Below, piece by piece: positions 63,042 to 64,000 of a stretch of DNA of 64,000 nucleotides (the stretch's first letter is position 1; each line of letters starts with the position of its first letter). The stretch spans positions 62,001 through 126,000 of the forward strand of contig JAVLBP010000002.1 of the NCBI GenBank assembly GCA_031581145.1. The letters are read 5' to 3'. The position numbers and the translations under genes are program-made. The notes below the pieces were generated by a model. The model did no database searches and had not been told where the DNA came from. It saw nothing but the letters and a program-made list of their open reading frames with translations. Origin of the DNA: UBA8296 sp031581145. GTDB lineage: Bacteria; Bacteroidota; Rhodothermia; Balneolales; Balneolaceae.

Positions 63042-64000
63042 ATGTCGAATCCACTCCTTGACCCATCACGACCAGACGATACACCACGAGAAGAGGTTGA
63101 TAGTACCATTCGTCCATCCAGAATGGATGAATTTATGGGGCAACAGAAGGTGGTTGAAAATCTGAATGTCTTCATTCAAGCCGCCAACAAACGTGGGGAA
63201 GCGCTCGACCACGTGTTGCTTTCTGGGCCGCCAGGTCTTGGAAAAACGACCCTGGCCTCCATCATTGCAAAAGAGATGGGTGGGCAGTTTCGACCTACCA
63301 CTGGGCCTGTCTTGGAGAAACCTGGAGATCTGGCCGGTATTCTTACACAATGTCAGCCTGGTGATATCCTTTTTATTGATGAAATCCACCGGCTTAATAC
63401 GGTGATCGAGGAGTATTTGTACTCTGCCATGGAGGATTTTAGGCTTGATATCATGATTGACTCCGGGCCGAATGCACGGAGTGTGCAAATCGATCTGAAT
63501 CCATTTACCCTCGTGGGGGCTACAACAAGAAAAGGGCTTCTGACTGCACCGTTGAGAGCACGTTTTGGGATTGATATGAGGCTTGATTATTACGATACGG
63601 AGCTTCTGCAACGAATTGTTCTTCGTTCAGCATCCATTTTGGGTTATGAGACCTCCGATGAAGGGGCTCACGAAATTGCTCGACGAAGTCGTGGCACCCC
63701 AAGAGTCGCGAATAGACTCTTACGACGGACGCGTGATTTTGCTGATGTCGAAAGTAAAGACATTATTGATGAACGCATTGCTGATAAAGCCCTCAATGCT
63801 CTAGATGTAGACAGGAATGGTCTGGACGATATGGATGCAAGAATTTTGCGAGCGATCATTGAAAATTACCGCGGTGGCCCTGTCGGTCTTTCTACCCTAG
63901 CTGTTGCAGCTGGGGAAGACAAAGGGACGCTTGAAGAGGTCTATGAGCCCTATCTCATCAAGCAAGGATATCTACAACGCACTCCAAAGGGGAGGATTGC
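63042..64000 (+). CDS. ruvB: Holliday junction branch migration helicase RuvB (3' end beyond the window)
   Basis: AAA+ motor that, with RuvA, moves Holliday junctions. From the ATG at 63042 the frame is open to the right edge, 319 codons. Walker A SGPPGLGKTTLA, Walker B ILFIDEIHRLN, sensor GATTRKGLLTAPLRARFGI and the arginine-finger region SRGTPRVANRLLRRTRDF are all in place, and the C-terminal winged-helix domain is partly visible. Only the last few residues should be missing. Divergent from ppk1. Confidence 0.97.
   Translation, partial: MSNPLLDPSRPDDTPREEVDSTIRPSRMDEFMGQQKVVENLNVFIQAANKRGEALDHVLLSGPPGLGKTTLASIIAKEMGGQFRPTTGPVLEKPGDLAGILTQCQPGDILFIDEIHRLNTVIEEYLYSAMEDFRLDIMIDSGPNARSVQIDLNPFTLVGATTRKGLLTAPLRARFGIDMRLDYYDTELLQRIVLRSASILGYETSDEGAHEIARRSRGTPRVANRLLRRTRDFADVESKDIIDERIADKALNALDVDRNGLDDMDARILRAIIENYRGGPVGLSTLAVAAGEDKGTLEEVYEPYLIKQGYLQRTPKGRI

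Overview
The window is a dense, roughly 64 kb chromosomal segment (about 53 protein genes, no rRNA, tRNA, CRISPR array or prophage seen). Several markers point to the Bacteroidota/Balneolota/Rhodothermota side of the bacteria: a DUF4270-type lipoprotein next to a single-domain glycogen synthase, a PorV/PorQ-family outer membrane protein, HU-CCDC81-like plus SPOR proteins, a Mrp ATPase without its CxxC motif, and a topoisomerase I with GRYGPYV-type C-terminal repeats instead of zinc fingers. ComA and ComB (sulfolactate enzymes), the S9 peptidase and the moderate base composition make a Balneolota/Rhodothermota relative the best guess. This is inference from gene content; no marker RNA is present.

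Layout. 1-9050 (minus strand): M1 aminopeptidase (runs off the left edge), recR, dnaX, an AAA/DUF4143 ATPase that looks inserted, an S9 peptidase and glutamate dehydrogenase. 9206-16540: a phytase-like lipoprotein, a GlsB-type membrane protein, uvrB, a fused chorismate mutase/prephenate dehydrogenase, mrp and gcvT. 16541-27127 (plus strand): an almost gapless envelope cluster of comB, ftsK, a LolA-like protein, a UPF0104 membrane protein, an unidentified beta-barrel, two HU-like proteins (one with SPOR), and an ExbB/ExbD/TonB trio. 27130-33099 (minus): glycogen phosphorylase, ispE, tRNA nucleotidyltransferase and a sugar nucleotidyltransferase. 33189-36328: a membrane-anchored MurF-like ligase converging on a LolC/E-like permease. 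36415-46000 (plus): glgB, malQ, comA, the glycogen synthase N-domain, DUF4270, an outer membrane barrel and a TPR protein. 46082-51729: rho, then a minus-strand run (rhodanese, lptB, purQ, clpS, purS, miaA, porV-like). 51924-64000: dnaN, a SAM hydrolase, argS, radC, a peroxiredoxin, topA, a hypothetical protein, an ECF-like sigma factor, ppk1 and ruvB (runs off the right edge).

How it fits together. Glycogen metabolism is split between two opposing operons (glgP; glgB-malQ and the glycogen synthase domain) and polyphosphate by ppk1. ComA and ComB together could make 3-sulfolactate. DNA replication and repair (dnaX, dnaN, recR, uvrB, radC, topA, ruvB) and envelope biogenesis (ftsK, lolA, TolQ/R-like, lptB, LolC/E-like, MurF-like) dominate the rest.

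Most notable: (1) a programmed-frameshift signature in dnaX (A10 run plus hairpin) separating a 372-residue short form from a proline-rich tau extension, in a DnaX that also lacks the zinc-binding cysteines; (2) an approximately 1.33 kb AAA/DUF4143 ATPase cassette bounded by 28-nt direct repeats, one of which is the 3' end of the neighbouring S9 peptidase gene, interrupting an otherwise tight operon; (3) recurrent 15-bp tandem duplications spread over the window, in coding and non-coding DNA; (4) a PHO-box-like direct repeat ahead of the glycogen operon. Convergent genes meet with almost no space between them, so there is little room for intrinsic terminators.
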